Assembly (NCBI RefSeq): GCF_000577245.1
Contig: NZ_CBYO010000006.1
Coordinates: 1-64,000 of the forward strand
Direction of reading: 5' to 3'
DNA length: 64,000 bases
Origin: Paucisalibacillus algeriensis
GTDB lineage: Bacteria > Bacillota > Bacilli > Bacillales > Amphibacillaceae
Shown here: piece after piece, positions 24,123-33,305 of the stretch
Layout of the letters: each line of letters begins with the position of its first letter
Numbering within the stretch: position 1 is the first letter of the stretch
Made by a program: the position numbers and the translations under genes
Notes under the pieces: generated by a model
Seen by the model: the letters and a program-made list of their open reading frames with translations, nothing else
The model's database searches: none
What the model was told of the DNA's origin: nothing

Positions 24123-25379
24123 ATGCGTGCAGATAAAGTTTTCATAATATTTCTATTTGTTACTTCAGTCGTGATTGCTGTAAGTTCCGGTAATATTAAA
24201 ATAGACATGCAAAGTTACCTGATTGCACTCTTCCTTTTTTATTTCTTTTCAACGTTGTATTACCATTTGAGAGTTGCTGTTAAGCATGGTAATGCGAGGG
24301 TTGATTACACGATTCCTTATAGTCTTGCAATAGCACTTTATGGGGGACCTCTTGGCGTATTTATCTATGAAGTCCTTTATATGACGACGGTTTTTTTCAT
24401 TCGTAAAAAGAAAAAAGTAGCTGATGATGAAGAATTATTACATACGTTTTATAACATTGGGTCTTTTGCTCTAAATGGTTCGATTGCATATTACCTTTTC
24501 CATGGGCTATATCCAATTTTTGAGCAAGTACCTTTTGGTTTTTGGTTTCTAATTATTCTAATTGCTATCATTATGAGCTTTTTATCTCATGTTTACTTAA
24601 CCATTGTCTTTTTAGCAATGGGTGAAATAAGTAGTTTAAAGGATGCTATGGCCTTTATTAAAAGTAGAAGTATTTTAGATATGGGGAAGATCGCATTCTC
24701 AAACGGGCTACTATATTTCTTCCTTCTTGATAACCAGTGGGAAATGGTTATTGGTTTATTCCTGTTAAATTATCTTGTCAGTCGCTCCAACATCGCTATC
24801 AACCAATCTATTCAGCATAAACTAGAACGGGACAAGTTTGAACAAATGGCCTATACTGATTTTCTTACAGAGGTCTATAATCGTGCTTATATGGATAAGA
24901 AAATGGCTGAATTAAATAACTCGAAAGAGCGACTTGGAATTATTGTGACGGATATTGATTCGTTTAAACAGATAAATGATAATTACAACCATGCTGTAGG
25001 TGATCATGCTATTCAACATTTTGCGCACCTTTTACAAAGCTATCTTTCAGAAGATGACTATTTATTCCGTAGTGGCGGAGAAGAATTTACCATTTTCCTT
25101 AGAAATAGAAGTTATGAAGAATGTTTATCCCTAGTAGACGAAATCCGTGCAGGGATTAAAAACACTCCTGCTGTTGCTGAATATGAGAATGAAACCATCG
25201 ATATATCCATGACCGCATCCTTTGGGCTTTACTATTACAAAACAAATGAAACTTTGGAGATTAAGAAAGCTTATGTCTATGCAGACCAGTTGTTAATCTT
25301 GTCAAAAGACCAGGGTAAAAATCGAATCTCAGCGAAAAAAGGATTGGTCGATATTCCGTTATCGGCTAGGTTTGAATAA
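24123..25379 (+). CDS. Membrane diguanylate cyclase (GGDEF domain)
   Basis: A 418-residue [16 protein letters not shown]: six or seven hydrophobic segments in residues 1-235, then a GGDEF domain with GGEEF as active loop (LFRSGGEEFTIF) and DIDSFKQINDNYNHAVGD for metal binding. It should make cyclic di-GMP at the membrane. The product-inhibition RxxD site five residues before GGEEF is not present (SEDD). The ATG follows a G-rich RBS. No partner phosphodiesterase is in the window. The sensor part resembles the 5TM/MASE-like inputs of bacilli but I cannot name it. Confidence 0.88.
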   Translation: MRADKVFIIFLFVTSVVIAVSSGNIKIDMQSYLIALFLFYFFSTLYYHLRVAVKHGNARVDYTIPYSLAIALYGGPLGVFIYEVLYMTTVFFIRKKKKVADDEELLHTFYNIGSFALNGSIAYYLFHGLYPIFEQVPFGFWFLIILIAIIMSFLSHVYLTIVFLAMGEISSLKDAMAFIKSRSILDMGKIAFSNGLLYFFLLDNQWEMVIGLFLLNYLVSRSNIAINQSIQHKLERDKFEQMAYTDFLTEVYNRAYMDKKMAELNNSKERLGIIVTDIDSFKQINDNYNHAVGDHAIQHFAHLLQSYLSEDDYLFRSGGEEFTIFLRNRSYEECLSLVDEIRAGIKNTPAVAEYENETIDISMTASFGLYYYKTNETLEIKKAYVYADQLLILSKDQGKNRISAKKGLVDIPLSARFE

Positions 25380-25381
25380 GG

Positions 25382-25418
25382 GAGGAGGGGCCATCCGCAG
25401 CTACCTCCTCTTTTTTAT
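25382..25418 (+). terminator. Terminator after the diguanylate cyclase gene
   Basis: GAGGAGG (25382-25388) pairs with CCTCCTC (25404-25410), followed by TTTTTT. Confidence 0.75.
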
Positions 25419-26059
25419 TGAAGATGCTTCGGTACTTGTTTGTGGTGGCCATTATTTGCTACCTCAGTAAATATATTATCTTGGTTCTTCACTTTTTTAA
25501 GTTCCTGTTTTACCTGTTCCAATTGGTCACTTAATTTTGTTACTTCTTTGTTCGTTGTAACTGTTTGTTGAATAATATTCATCAGCTGTTGGAATTCCTT
25601 TTTCGTTACGGGCTGCGCCTCTTGCTTTAACACAAAACCTAATTGCCCATTTGGCTCTAAAGTTGCATATTCTATATCTGATAGCTTTGCTACACTACGT
25701 TGTCGTAGATTTGCTTCTAACTGATCAACGGTTAATCTTACTTTCTTTAGGTTCGTTTCATTTATGGTTCCATTTTCTATTATTACTTTAGATTGCCCCG
25801 TAACCATCTTTTCGAACATTGCTCCCTTAAGCTCTGTATATTCCATAATAATTAATGTAATGACCAACATCGCACCAACACCTATGGTTACCCAGATATT
25901 TTTATCGGCAACAGGTTGAATCAATAATGACCCAATTCCAATCATGATAACTGTTTGTGGCAACGTCATTTGTGAAATTGATTTTCTCCCAGCAAATCTC
26001 AACAAAATGGTTCCCGCTAGAACAATTAGAACTGCTTTCCAAATCCAGTCAAATTCCAT
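25415..26059 (-). CDS. DUF421 membrane protein (YetF-like)
   Basis: A 214-residue membrane protein of the DUF421/YetF family. RFAGRKSISQMTLPQTVIMI is the hallmark at the start, with three hydrophobic segments up to about residue 75 and a cytoplasmic domain with VRLTVDQLEANLRQR and LEPNGQLGFVLK. The last 60 residues are charged and likely coiled coil. In spore formers members of this family are linked to spore properties or germination, but the molecular role is not settled. It converges with the cyclase gene; the terminator overlaps its 3' end. Confidence 0.87.
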   Translation of the reverse strand: MEFDWIWKAVLIVLAGTILLRFAGRKSISQMTLPQTVIMIGIGSLLIQPVADKNIWVTIGVGAMLVITLIIMEYTELKGAMFEKMVTGQSKVIIENGTINETNLKKVRLTVDQLEANLRQRSVAKLSDIEYATLEPNGQLGFVLKQEAQPVTKKEFQQLMNIIQQTVTTNKEVTKLSDQLEQVKQELKKVKNQDNIFTEVANNGHHKQVPKHLQ

Positions 26060-26099
26060 CTAATCTTCCTCTCATCACTTATAGATTCAGTTTCTGTAA

Positions 26100-27914
26100 T
26101 TAGGTGGGCATTATTCCTTTATTCTCCATATTCACTCGATGCCATATCATAAACACAAGTATTGTCCAAAGCTTTCGAGCATTATCACGTTTACCAGTTG
26201 CATGGTCGATTAATAGTTTTAGGCAGTATGATTTCTCTAGTAAATGGCCCGTTTCACTGACTAAAATTACATTCTGTGCCCAATCAAACAATTCATTTCG
26301 CAACCAATTTCCAGTTGGCACAGGAAATCCTAACTTTTTTCGTTCGACAACATGGCTCGGAACAAAATCCTTTGCTGCTTTACGTAGTATTTGTTTTGTT
26401 TGTTTTTCCGAAATTTTATACTTAACCGGAATTTTACGGGCAACTAGAAACACCTCTTTATCTAAAAATGGCGCTCTTAAGGATAGCGAGTGTGCACCTG
26501 TCATTCGATCCGCTTTTACCAATATATCTCCTGAGAGCCATGTATGGATATCGATGTATTGCATTTGATGTAATGGATGTTCCTCCTTCACTTGCTGAAA
26601 TAGCTCATCTGTAATTAGTTGGTAATGATTAGCTTCATGATAGGTCTTCAGAAATTGCTTTTTTTCTTTTTCCTCAAAAATCTTCGCATTTCCAATATAG
26701 CGATCTTTTAGTGGAGTTGTACCACGTGCAAGGTAACTCTTCCCTACCACGCCTTCAGGAATAATCTCTGACAGTTTGTGGAACCACCTCAGAAACGTTA
26801 ATGGTAGATGTTGAAATAACTTTAAAGACTCAAATTCCCTATAAATATTGTAACCACCAAAAAGTTCATCTGCCCCTTCTCCCGAAAGAACTACTTTTGT
26901 ATATTCACTTGCCATCTTAGCGGCAAAGTATAGTGGCACACAGGAAGGATCCGCTAATGGGTCTCCCAGATACCTTACGATGGTTGGCAAACTTTCGACA
27001 TACTCTTGAGGGCTAATGATATAGGAGCAATTATCCACACCTAGTTCTGCTGCTGTTTTTTGGGCAATTGGTATCTCTGAAAATCCATCTTCTTCAAATC
27101 CAACAGAAAAGGTTTTAATAGAGGGATGAAATTCCTTAGCAATACCTACTAGGAAGCTGGAATCAATTCCTCCAGATAAAAAGGCTCCTATAGACTCCTC
27201 ATCTTGAATATGAGCCTTCACAGAGTCAACCATGACTTCTTGAATTCTATTGATGATTTGCTTCTCATTTCCATCTACTGGTTGGAAGGTTGCATGAAAA
27301 TAGCGGTGTGTTTGGAGAGGTTGTTGAGGAGTCTTTATTAGGTAATGTCCTGGTTCTAACCTAGATATTTCTTTTGTCAAGGTCAGCGGGGTGGGCACAT
27401 ATTGAAAGGATAGATAGTGCTGCAATGCTTGTTCAGAAAAAGATAATTCACCTTTCACTTTCATTATCTCCTCTTTTTGATAAGAAAAAAGAAATTCTTC
27501 TTCTGTTTCCATATAATAAAATGGTCTAATGCCAAATGGATCTCTTACTGCATAGAAAGTATTTTCTTGGTTATCCCAGAGGATTATAGCAAACATCCCT
27601 CTTAGTTCACGGAAGGCATCTACTCCGTTTTCCTCAAATAAAGCTGCAACTACTTCTATTTCTGAATTAGTTTCAAAGGTATACCCTTTCTTTACAAGCC
27701 GAGTACGCAACTGTTTATAGTTATAAATCTTACCATCTAGCACTAATACAAATCGTCCTTTATACAGAATAAACTGTTCCATTTTTTCATGATTCAACTC
27801 TAGTTGATAGGTTGAATCACAATATGTGCTTGCATTGTTCGAAGTTTGATAATCGAAACTGACCTGTGTGTCCTTGGTCTGTTCATTTATCGGAATGCTA
27901 ATTAAACCATACAT
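26100..27914 (-). CDS. Asparagine synthetase-like protein with altered glutaminase site
   Basis: A 604-residue AsnB/AsnO-family protein. The C-terminal synthetase domain is intact, with the PP-loop SGGIDSS near residue 246 and GEGADELFGGY. The N-terminal amidotransferase domain is degraded: it starts MYGL instead of MCGx, so the nucleophile Cys2 is Tyr (TAT for TGT), and the RLSIID and NGExxNY regions are changed, the latter to DGKIYNY. It may use free ammonia rather than glutamine, or make a different amide. The start cannot lie further downstream without losing the domain. Alternatives are sequence error or an enzyme retaining only the ligase role. Confidence 0.82.
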   Translation of the reverse strand: MYGLISIPINEQTKDTQVSFDYQTSNNASTYCDSTYQLELNHEKMEQFILYKGRFVLVLDGKIYNYKQLRTRLVKKGYTFETNSEIEVVAALFEENGVDAFRELRGMFAIILWDNQENTFYAVRDPFGIRPFYYMETEEEFLFSYQKEEIMKVKGELSFSEQALQHYLSFQYVPTPLTLTKEISRLEPGHYLIKTPQQPLQTHRYFHATFQPVDGNEKQIINRIQEVMVDSVKAHIQDEESIGAFLSGGIDSSFLVGIAKEFHPSIKTFSVGFEEDGFSEIPIAQKTAAELGVDNCSYIISPQEYVESLPTIVRYLGDPLADPSCVPLYFAAKMASEYTKVVLSGEGADELFGGYNIYREFESLKLFQHLPLTFLRWFHKLSEIIPEGVVGKSYLARGTTPLKDRYIGNAKIFEEKEKKQFLKTYHEANHYQLITDELFQQVKEEHPLHQMQYIDIHTWLSGDILVKADRMTGAHSLSLRAPFLDKEVFLVARKIPVKYKISEKQTKQILRKAAKDFVPSHVVERKKLGFPVPTGNWLRNELFDWAQNVILVSETGHLLEKSYCLKLLIDHATGKRDNARKLWTILVFMIWHRVNMENKGIMPT

Positions 27915-27965
27915 CCTAATTTCCCCTTTTTAAATATTAGACGAATTATTTCTGATATTATATTC

Positions 27966-28007
27966 AAAGAAAAAAAGACTGACTCATTTTCTTATAAGCC
28001 AATCTTT
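27966..28007 (-). terminator. Terminator after rlmN
   Basis: On the minus strand AAAGATTGGCT pairs with AGTCAGTCTTT (two G-U pairs) and runs into seven T. Confidence 0.7.
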
Positions 28008-28019
28008 CTTGGGAAATCC

Positions 28020-29087
28020 TTATACGATTTTCTGCTTATTTATTTGCTTACTTCTTAGCTGTCCACATGCAGCATCGATATCTGCTCCGTTTTCCCAACG
28101 GACGCCGCTGTTAATTCCATTTTTCTTCAACACTTCGTGAAACTCTTGGATAGCACTCGTTTCACTACGTTGGTACTGACCATGTTCCTCTACGGAATTG
28201 TAAGGTATTAGATTCACATATGATAAGTGACGTTTACTTCGCAGTAATTTAGCTAGCTGTAATGCCTCTTCCTTATGATCGTTAACATCCTTCAACATAA
28301 TATATTCATAGGTAATACGACGATTTGAATTCTCTAGGTAGTAGTCTACTGCTTTCATAAGCTTTTCGATTGGGAATGCTTTGTTAATTTTCATTATACG
28401 TGTTCGAAGCTCATTATTTGGTGCGTGTAGGGAAATTGCTAAATTCACCTGTAACCCAGTATCTGCAAACTCATAGATTTTATGAGCCAAACCACTTGTA
28501 GAAACTGTGATATGACGTTGGCCAATTTTAAGTCCTTTTTCGTCATTTACAACGTGGATGAAATTGAGAAGATTAGTATAGTTATCGAACGGTTCGCCAA
28601 TCCCCATCACAACAATGTGACTTACTCGTTCATCTTTCCCTTGCTCATCTAAATGCTTTTGAACCTTCATAATCTGTTCTACGATTTCTCCACTATCCAA
28701 GTCTCTACTTTTTCTCAGTAATCCACTTGCACAGAATGTACAACCAATATTACACCCGACTTGCGTTGTGACACAGACAGATAAGCCATAATTGAATCGC
28801 ATTAACACGGTTTCAATTAAGTTACCATCCGCTAACTTAAATAGAAATTTAACCGTACCATCTTTTGATACTTGCTTTATTTCCTCATCTAAAGTTTCCA
28901 CTACAAAGTTCTCTTCTAATAAAGAGATTGTTTCTTTATTAACATTTCTCATATCCGCAAAATTTTGGATACGTTTTTTATATAACCAATCCCATACTTG
29001 TTCAGCACGGAATCGTTTTTGTCCGTTTTCGATTAACCAATTTGTTAACTGTTCAAAAGTTAATCCGTAAATGGATTTTTTTGTCAT
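28020..29087 (-). CDS. rlmN: 23S rRNA (adenine(2503)-C(2))-methyltransferase RlmN
   Basis: A 355-residue radical-SAM methyltransferase that modifies A2503 of 23S rRNA and A37 of some tRNAs. The N-terminal domain holds [32 protein letters not shown], the iron-sulfur motif is [18 protein letters not shown] and [10 protein letters not shown] follow, and the C-terminal Cys region [13 protein letters not shown] is intact. Length fits the family. A stand-alone gene ending in its own terminator, next to the asparagine synthetase-like gene. Confidence 0.95.
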   Translation of the reverse strand: MTKKSIYGLTFEQLTNWLIENGQKRFRAEQVWDWLYKKRIQNFADMRNVNKETISLLEENFVVETLDEEIKQVSKDGTVKFLFKLADGNLIETVLMRFNYGLSVCVTTQVGCNIGCTFCASGLLRKSRDLDSGEIVEQIMKVQKHLDEQGKDERVSHIVVMGIGEPFDNYTNLLNFIHVVNDEKGLKIGQRHITVSTSGLAHKIYEFADTGLQVNLAISLHAPNNELRTRIMKINKAFPIEKLMKAVDYYLENSNRRITYEYIMLKDVNDHKEEALQLAKLLRSKRHLSYVNLIPYNSVEEHGQYQRSETSAIQEFHEVLKKNGINSGVRWENGADIDAACGQLRSKQINKQKIV

Positions 29088-29282
29088 TGTATACTCTCAT
29101 CTCCAACATGATATATATCGTACTGTTATACAGTATTATCTTTACCTAAATCACTTTACTATCATACTTGATTCATAGGTTTGAATCAAATTAATTTTTA
29201 TAGCTAAGCTAATAATTGGACTCTTTCAGACAAAATATTTATTATTGCTTATTAATGATTAGTTTCGAAAGGAGTTTTTGTG

Positions 29283-30299
29283 ATGAAAGCCGAAAAAGCT
29301 AAGACGTTTAATCATGTACCTCTATCAGTTCTTGATCTTGCACCAATTACAGAGGGTAGTAATGCAAGTGAGTCCTTTAAGAATAGTGTTGAATTAGCAC
29401 GCAACGTTGAAAAATGGGGATTTAACCGTTATTGGTTAGCCGAGCATCATAATATGCCAGGCATCGCAAGCTCTGCAACCTCTGTTGTCATTGGCCATAT
29501 TGCAGGGGCAACCGAGAGTATCCGAGTTGGAGCCGGCGGGGTGATGCTCCCAAACCATGCAACACTAGTTATTGCAGAACAGTTTGGAACATTGGAAGCA
29601 ATGTATCCAGGGCGAATTGACCTAGGATTAGGAAGAGCACCTGGTAGTGACCAAGCAACTGCCTACGCGTTAAGAAGAACGTTAAATATGAGTGTAGAAG
29701 ATTTCCCTATGCAGGTGAATGAATTACAGGATTATTTTTCAGATGAACCTGTGTCACGTGTTAAGGCTGTACCTGGTCAAGGCATGAAAATTCCTCTTTG
29801 GTTATTAGGGTCAAGTGGCTTTAGTGCTCAACTTGCGGCGCAGAAAGGGTTACCGTTCTCGTTTGCTAGTCATTTTGCTCCTGCCTTTTTACACCAGGCA
29901 TTAAGATTATACCGTGATAACTTCAAACCTTCTGACGTATTGGAGAAACCGTACGTTATGCTTGGAATAAATGTAATTGCAGCTGATACAAACGAAAAGG
30001 CAAAACGAATTGCAACATCGCAACAACAACAGTTCTTAAGTTTACGCCGTGGAAACCCAGGAAAACTACAGCCGCCAGTTGATAACTTGGAAGAAATATA
30101 CTCCCCAATGGAGTTGGCAGCTGTTATGGAAACCTTGGATCCAAAGACAACGATTGTTGGAGGCCCCGAGACAGTTCGGAAGGGATTAGAGAGCTTTATC
30201 GAAGAAACAAATGCAGATGAGCTGATTATTGGTTCACAAATCTTCCATCAAGAGGACCGATTACGTTCTTATGAAATAGTGGCAGGAATGATGGAATGA
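29283..30299 (+). CDS. LLM-class flavin-dependent oxidoreductase
   Basis: A 338-residue luciferase-like monooxygenase of the group that includes YwcH and similar bacilli proteins. [30 protein letters not shown] and [12 protein letters not shown] are hallmarks, and VGGPETV near the end contacts the flavin phosphate. It likely uses reduced FMN and oxygen, but its substrate is unknown. A GTG at 29280 and the ATG at 29283 are adjacent; the ATG has AAAGGAG eight bases upstream. Stand-alone gene with a terminator. Confidence 0.87.
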   Translation: MKAEKAKTFNHVPLSVLDLAPITEGSNASESFKNSVELARNVEKWGFNRYWLAEHHNMPGIASSATSVVIGHIAGATESIRVGAGGVMLPNHATLVIAEQFGTLEAMYPGRIDLGLGRAPGSDQATAYALRRTLNMSVEDFPMQVNELQDYFSDEPVSRVKAVPGQGMKIPLWLLGSSGFSAQLAAQKGLPFSFASHFAPAFLHQALRLYRDNFKPSDVLEKPYVMLGINVIAADTNEKAKRIATSQQQQFLSLRRGNPGKLQPPVDNLEEIYSPMELAAVMETLDPKTTIVGGPETVRKGLESFIEETNADELIIGSQIFHQEDRLRSYEIVAGMME

Positions 30300-30306
30300 A
30301 GCTGAA

Positions 30307-30334
30307 AACACAGCCTCACGGGGCTGTGTTTTTT
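30307..30334 (+). terminator. Terminator after the luciferase-like gene
   Basis: AACACAGCC (30307-30315) and GGCTGTGTT (30322-30330) followed by a T run. Confidence 0.9.
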
Positions 30335-30359
30335 GATAACTTCATAACCTTAACTATTA

Positions 30360-30998
30360 TTATTCTTTAATCTCCAACCCTAAAATCCGTGCGAATCCCA
30401 GAGCTTGCTCGGCGGATACAATACAGCCTTGTAAGCTTTCAAGAGAAACCTGTAATCTATCAAACCTGCAGGTTGTCAAATCCACTCCAGTGAGTTTTGA
30501 ATTTGTAAAATTGGCTTCGTCAATCACACAGTTCTGTAAGTCTAACTTTTGAATTTTACATTCATAGAAATCACTATTTTTTAACTGACATTCAGAAAAC
30601 CTCACTTGCTTTAATTTAGAGTATCCGAAAGCACTTAAGTTCATCTGACAATTATCAAATAATACATTTTCTAGGGTTGACTCTGCGATTGTTAATCCAA
30701 TCATTCTAGATTGCTTAAATTCCACACGATGAATGCTTCCTTTTGAGAGGTCAGCATTAGACAAATCACAATGATTGAAGATACAGTCGGTTAATTGAAT
30801 ATCGGTAAAGTCGGTTCCTTCAAATGTTACTCGATTAAATACCACTTGATCAAATACCATACGATCCATATCTTCTCTGGTTATAACACAATCTTTGAAG
30901 GTACAGTTATCATAGTAACCACGTTCCATAGGTTGAAATTCTTCTTCTTGCGGGTTATTGATTATTTTGGGCGGACTCACTTTAAAAGGCTTTACCAT
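30360..30998 (-). CDS. Pentapeptide-repeat protein
   Basis: A 212-residue protein built mostly of A(D/N)LxX-type pentapeptides (for example VTFEGTDFTDIQLTDCIFN, SNADLSKGSIH and TNSKLTGVDL), which predict a right-handed quadrilateral beta-helix. Some family members mimic DNA and protect gyrase from quinolones, but this one lacks enough distinctive features to claim that; it is cysteine-rich and YjbI/YmdA-like. The internal ATG at 30998 has GAGGAG six bases upstream and is preferred over one seven codons earlier. Confidence 0.85.
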   Translation of the reverse strand: MVKPFKVSPPKIINNPQEEEFQPMERGYYDNCTFKDCVITREDMDRMVFDQVVFNRVTFEGTDFTDIQLTDCIFNHCDLSNADLSKGSIHRVEFKQSRMIGLTIAESTLENVLFDNCQMNLSAFGYSKLKQVRFSECQLKNSDFYECKIQKLDLQNCVIDEANFTNSKLTGVDLTTCRFDRLQVSLESLQGCIVSAEQALGFARILGLEIKE

Positions 30999-31032
30999 AT
31001 CATTCTCCTCTAATTTCATATAATCTTAATGG

Positions 31033-31818
31033 CTAGGATTTGTTTTCTAGTAATTTCTTAATTTCATTTATTTCCTTTTGCAATTCTCCAAGCTTAATAT
31101 CCGTTGGCGAAGGTGTTTCTTCCCTAGATGCCTCTTCCACATTATTGACAATTACACCAACAAATAGATTAATAATGACAAAGGCTCCGATTACGATAAA
31201 CGTTACGAAGTACCACCATGCTGATGGGTCTACTGCTAGTATTGGCCTCATTACCCCGCTCGCCCACGATTCCAGTGTGATAACTTGGAAAAGGCTTAGC
31301 AGAGAGTCATGCAATGTTGCAAAATATTCTGGTGCAATATCACTAAATAGCATTGTGCCAATTACAGCATATATGTAAAAGAAAATACCTAATAATAACA
31401 AAATGGTTCCCATGGATGGGATCGTTAGTATAAGTGCATTTACCATTTTTCGTAAGGATGGAATAATGGACACTGCTCTCAATACCCGTAAAACTCTCAC
31501 AACCCTTAGAACCGTAACATAATGACTTCCAACCAATAAATGCCCTAACGAAACTATTACAAAGTCAAAAATATTCCAAGGGTCTCTCACAAATTCTTTT
31601 ATAGATTTTCTTCCAATTAATCGAATAATAATCTCTATTGTGAATATCCATAGTAACAGTCTGTCTCCAAAGATAATCCAATCATAGTACTTACTTGCAA
31701 TAGAAGTATATGTCTCTAGCCCTACTAAAATAGCATTAATCATAATTAATACAATAATTGTATTCGTAAAAATAGGGTGTTCCGATATTTTACTACATGC
31801 TTGTCTAAATCGATTCAT
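31033..31818 (-). CDS. Voltage-gated sodium channel, NaChBac type
   Basis: A 261-residue six-helix ion channel subunit. S4 at about 102-124 carries repeated arginines (VLRVVRVLRVLRAVS), the selectivity filter TLESWASG at 181-188 is the one of NaChBac, and the C-terminus is a short coiled coil that assembles the tetramer. In alkaliphilic and halotolerant bacilli this channel supports sodium re-entry for motility, chemotaxis and pH homeostasis. The ATG at 31818 is preferred over that seven codons upstream, which has no RBS. It lies 34 bp before the pentapeptide-repeat gene and may be co-transcribed. Confidence 0.92.
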   Translation of the reverse strand: MNRFRQACSKISEHPIFTNTIIVLIMINAILVGLETYTSIASKYYDWIIFGDRLLLWIFTIEIIIRLIGRKSIKEFVRDPWNIFDFVIVSLGHLLVGSHYVTVLRVVRVLRVLRAVSIIPSLRKMVNALILTIPSMGTILLLLGIFFYIYAVIGTMLFSDIAPEYFATLHDSLLSLFQVITLESWASGVMRPILAVDPSAWWYFVTFIVIGAFVIINLFVGVIVNNVEEASREETPSPTDIKLGELQKEINEIKKLLENKS

Positions 31819-31913
31819 CAGTATTTCTTCCTCCTCCATTTAATATTTTACGGTTTGTATTATTTTCTGTCATCTATTAAATGGAATCGGCAACTTCAAA
31901 ATTTGCATGATAC

Positions 31914-31950
31914 CAAAAGCGGTATTAGAGCACTTCACTCTAATACCGCT
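31914..31950 (-). terminator. Terminator after wrbA
   Basis: Perfect 13-bp arms AGCGGTATTAGAG and CTCTAATACCGCT with a 7-nt loop, followed on the minus strand by TTTT. Confidence 0.8.
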
Positions 31951-31964
31951 ACCCTAGCTCCTAG

Positions 31965-32564
31965 TTAACTACCCGCAACTTTTTGTGCAACTTCTAAAGT
32001 TCTCTTGGTCTGATGTTTAACTGCTGCTTGAACATCTTCTATCATCTTGCCATCTTGTCCTTGGGTTACACTTGTTCCATAAGGATTACCACCTGCAGCC
32101 ATTAATAGCGGGTCCGTATATCCTGGTGGAACTATGATAGCACCCCAATGCATCATCGACGTGTACAGGGCAAGGACAGTTGCTTCTTGCCCCCCATGTG
32201 AATTTTGGGCAGAGGTCATGGCACTAACCACTTTATTTACTGTTTTACCAGTTGCCCAAAGCCCACCTTGCGTATCAAGAAATTGCTTCATTTGTGATGC
32301 CACATTACCAAACCGAGTCGGAACACTAAAGATAATTGCATCTGCCCATTCAATATCCTCTGATGTCGCAACTGGTACATCCTTTGTTGCATCAACATGT
32401 TCTTTCCATGCAGGATTAGAAGCGATTGCCGCTTCTGGTGCTAGCTCTGGTACCTTCACAACTTTCACTTCTGCTCCGGCATCCTTACCCGCTTCTTCAG
32501 CCCACTTTGCCAGCTGATAATTCGTTCCTGTGGAACTGTAATAAATAACTGCTAATTTTACCAT
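31965..32564 (-). CDS. wrbA: NAD(P)H:quinone oxidoreductase WrbA
   Basis: A 199-residue flavodoxin-fold enzyme that reduces quinones by two electrons using NAD(P)H. The FMN phosphate loop YYSSTGTNYQLA is at the N-terminus, followed by PTRFGNVASQMKQFLD, SAQNSHGGQEATVLAL and HWGAIIVPPGY, all WrbA signatures. ATG at 32564 has AAAGGAG seven bases upstream; the open frame begins six codons earlier inside the RBS region. Single gene with its own terminator. Confidence 0.93.
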   Translation of the reverse strand: MVKLAVIYYSSTGTNYQLAKWAEEAGKDAGAEVKVVKVPELAPEAAIASNPAWKEHVDATKDVPVATSEDIEWADAIIFSVPTRFGNVASQMKQFLDTQGGLWATGKTVNKVVSAMTSAQNSHGGQEATVLALYTSMMHWGAIIVPPGYTDPLLMAAGGNPYGTSVTQGQDGKMIEDVQAAVKHQTKRTLEVAQKVAGS

Positions 32565-32665
32565 TATCATTCTCCTTTTCATAAATTACAAATTACGCTT
32601 CTATTATTTACCAACCGTAATTAATTATGACTAAGAGATAGCATTTTCAATTATCTATTACTCCA

Positions 32666-32703
32666 AACAAAAAGACTATCCACATTTTTGTAGATAGTCT
32701 CTT
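32666..32703 (-). terminator. Terminator after desR
   Basis: AGACTATC (32673-32680) and GATAGTCT (32693-32700) arms; minus-strand T run follows. Confidence 0.8.
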
Positions 32704-33305
32704 TATTTAAACCAACCTTTTTCCCGAAAGCGTGAAATGGCTTCAATTCGATTACTCACATCGAGTTTATCCAATATAACCGATACGTAATTCCTAACTG
32801 TTCCAGTTGTCAAGAACAGTTGATTCGCTATTTCTTTTGTGTTTTTTCCCTCTGCAATTAATTTAATTACTTGTTCTTCTCGCTCTGATAATGGATTATC
32901 TTCCTTGTTATAGGCAATATCAATTAATTCTGGAGCGTATATTTTCCTACCGTCCATGATAACCCGAATTGAGTTTGCTAATTCTTCACTAGGACTATCT
33001 TTTAATAAATAGCCACTGACATTTGCATTACGTGCCCGTTCAAAATATCCAGATCTGGCAAACGTAGTTAAAATTATGACTTTGCAATCATATTTCTTTA
33101 TTTCTTCCGCTACATCCAGCCCGCTTTTCACAGGCATTTCAATATCCATAATACAAATATCAGGTTGATGCTGATTAATCAGTTCTAAAGCCTCTTCCCC
33201 ATCTTTCGCCATACCGACGACTTCCAGATCATCCTCTAAATCTAGTAATGATCCTAATGCACCGAGCAAAAGCCGTTGATCTTCAGCAATTACAATACGA
33301 ATCAT
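32703..33305 (-). CDS. desR: Response regulator DesR
   Basis: A 200-residue NarL/FixJ-type regulator with the receiver phosphoacceptor at D54 (CIMDIEMP), the same residue number as in B. subtilis DesR, and a C-terminal LuxR-type helix-turn-helix (LSEREEQVIKLIAEGKNTKE). Phosphorylated by DesK in rigid membranes it would activate des. Its ATG overlaps the desK stop by four bases. The des gene upstream carries a matching palindrome. Confidence 0.93.
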   Translation of the reverse strand: MIRIVIAEDQRLLLGALGSLLDLEDDLEVVGMAKDGEEALELINQHQPDICIMDIEMPVKSGLDVAEEIKKYDCKVIILTTFARSGYFERARNANVSGYLLKDSPSEELANSIRVIMDGRKIYAPELIDIAYNKEDNPLSEREEQVIKLIAEGKNTKEIANQLFLTTGTVRNYVSVILDKLDVSNRIEAISRFREKGWFK

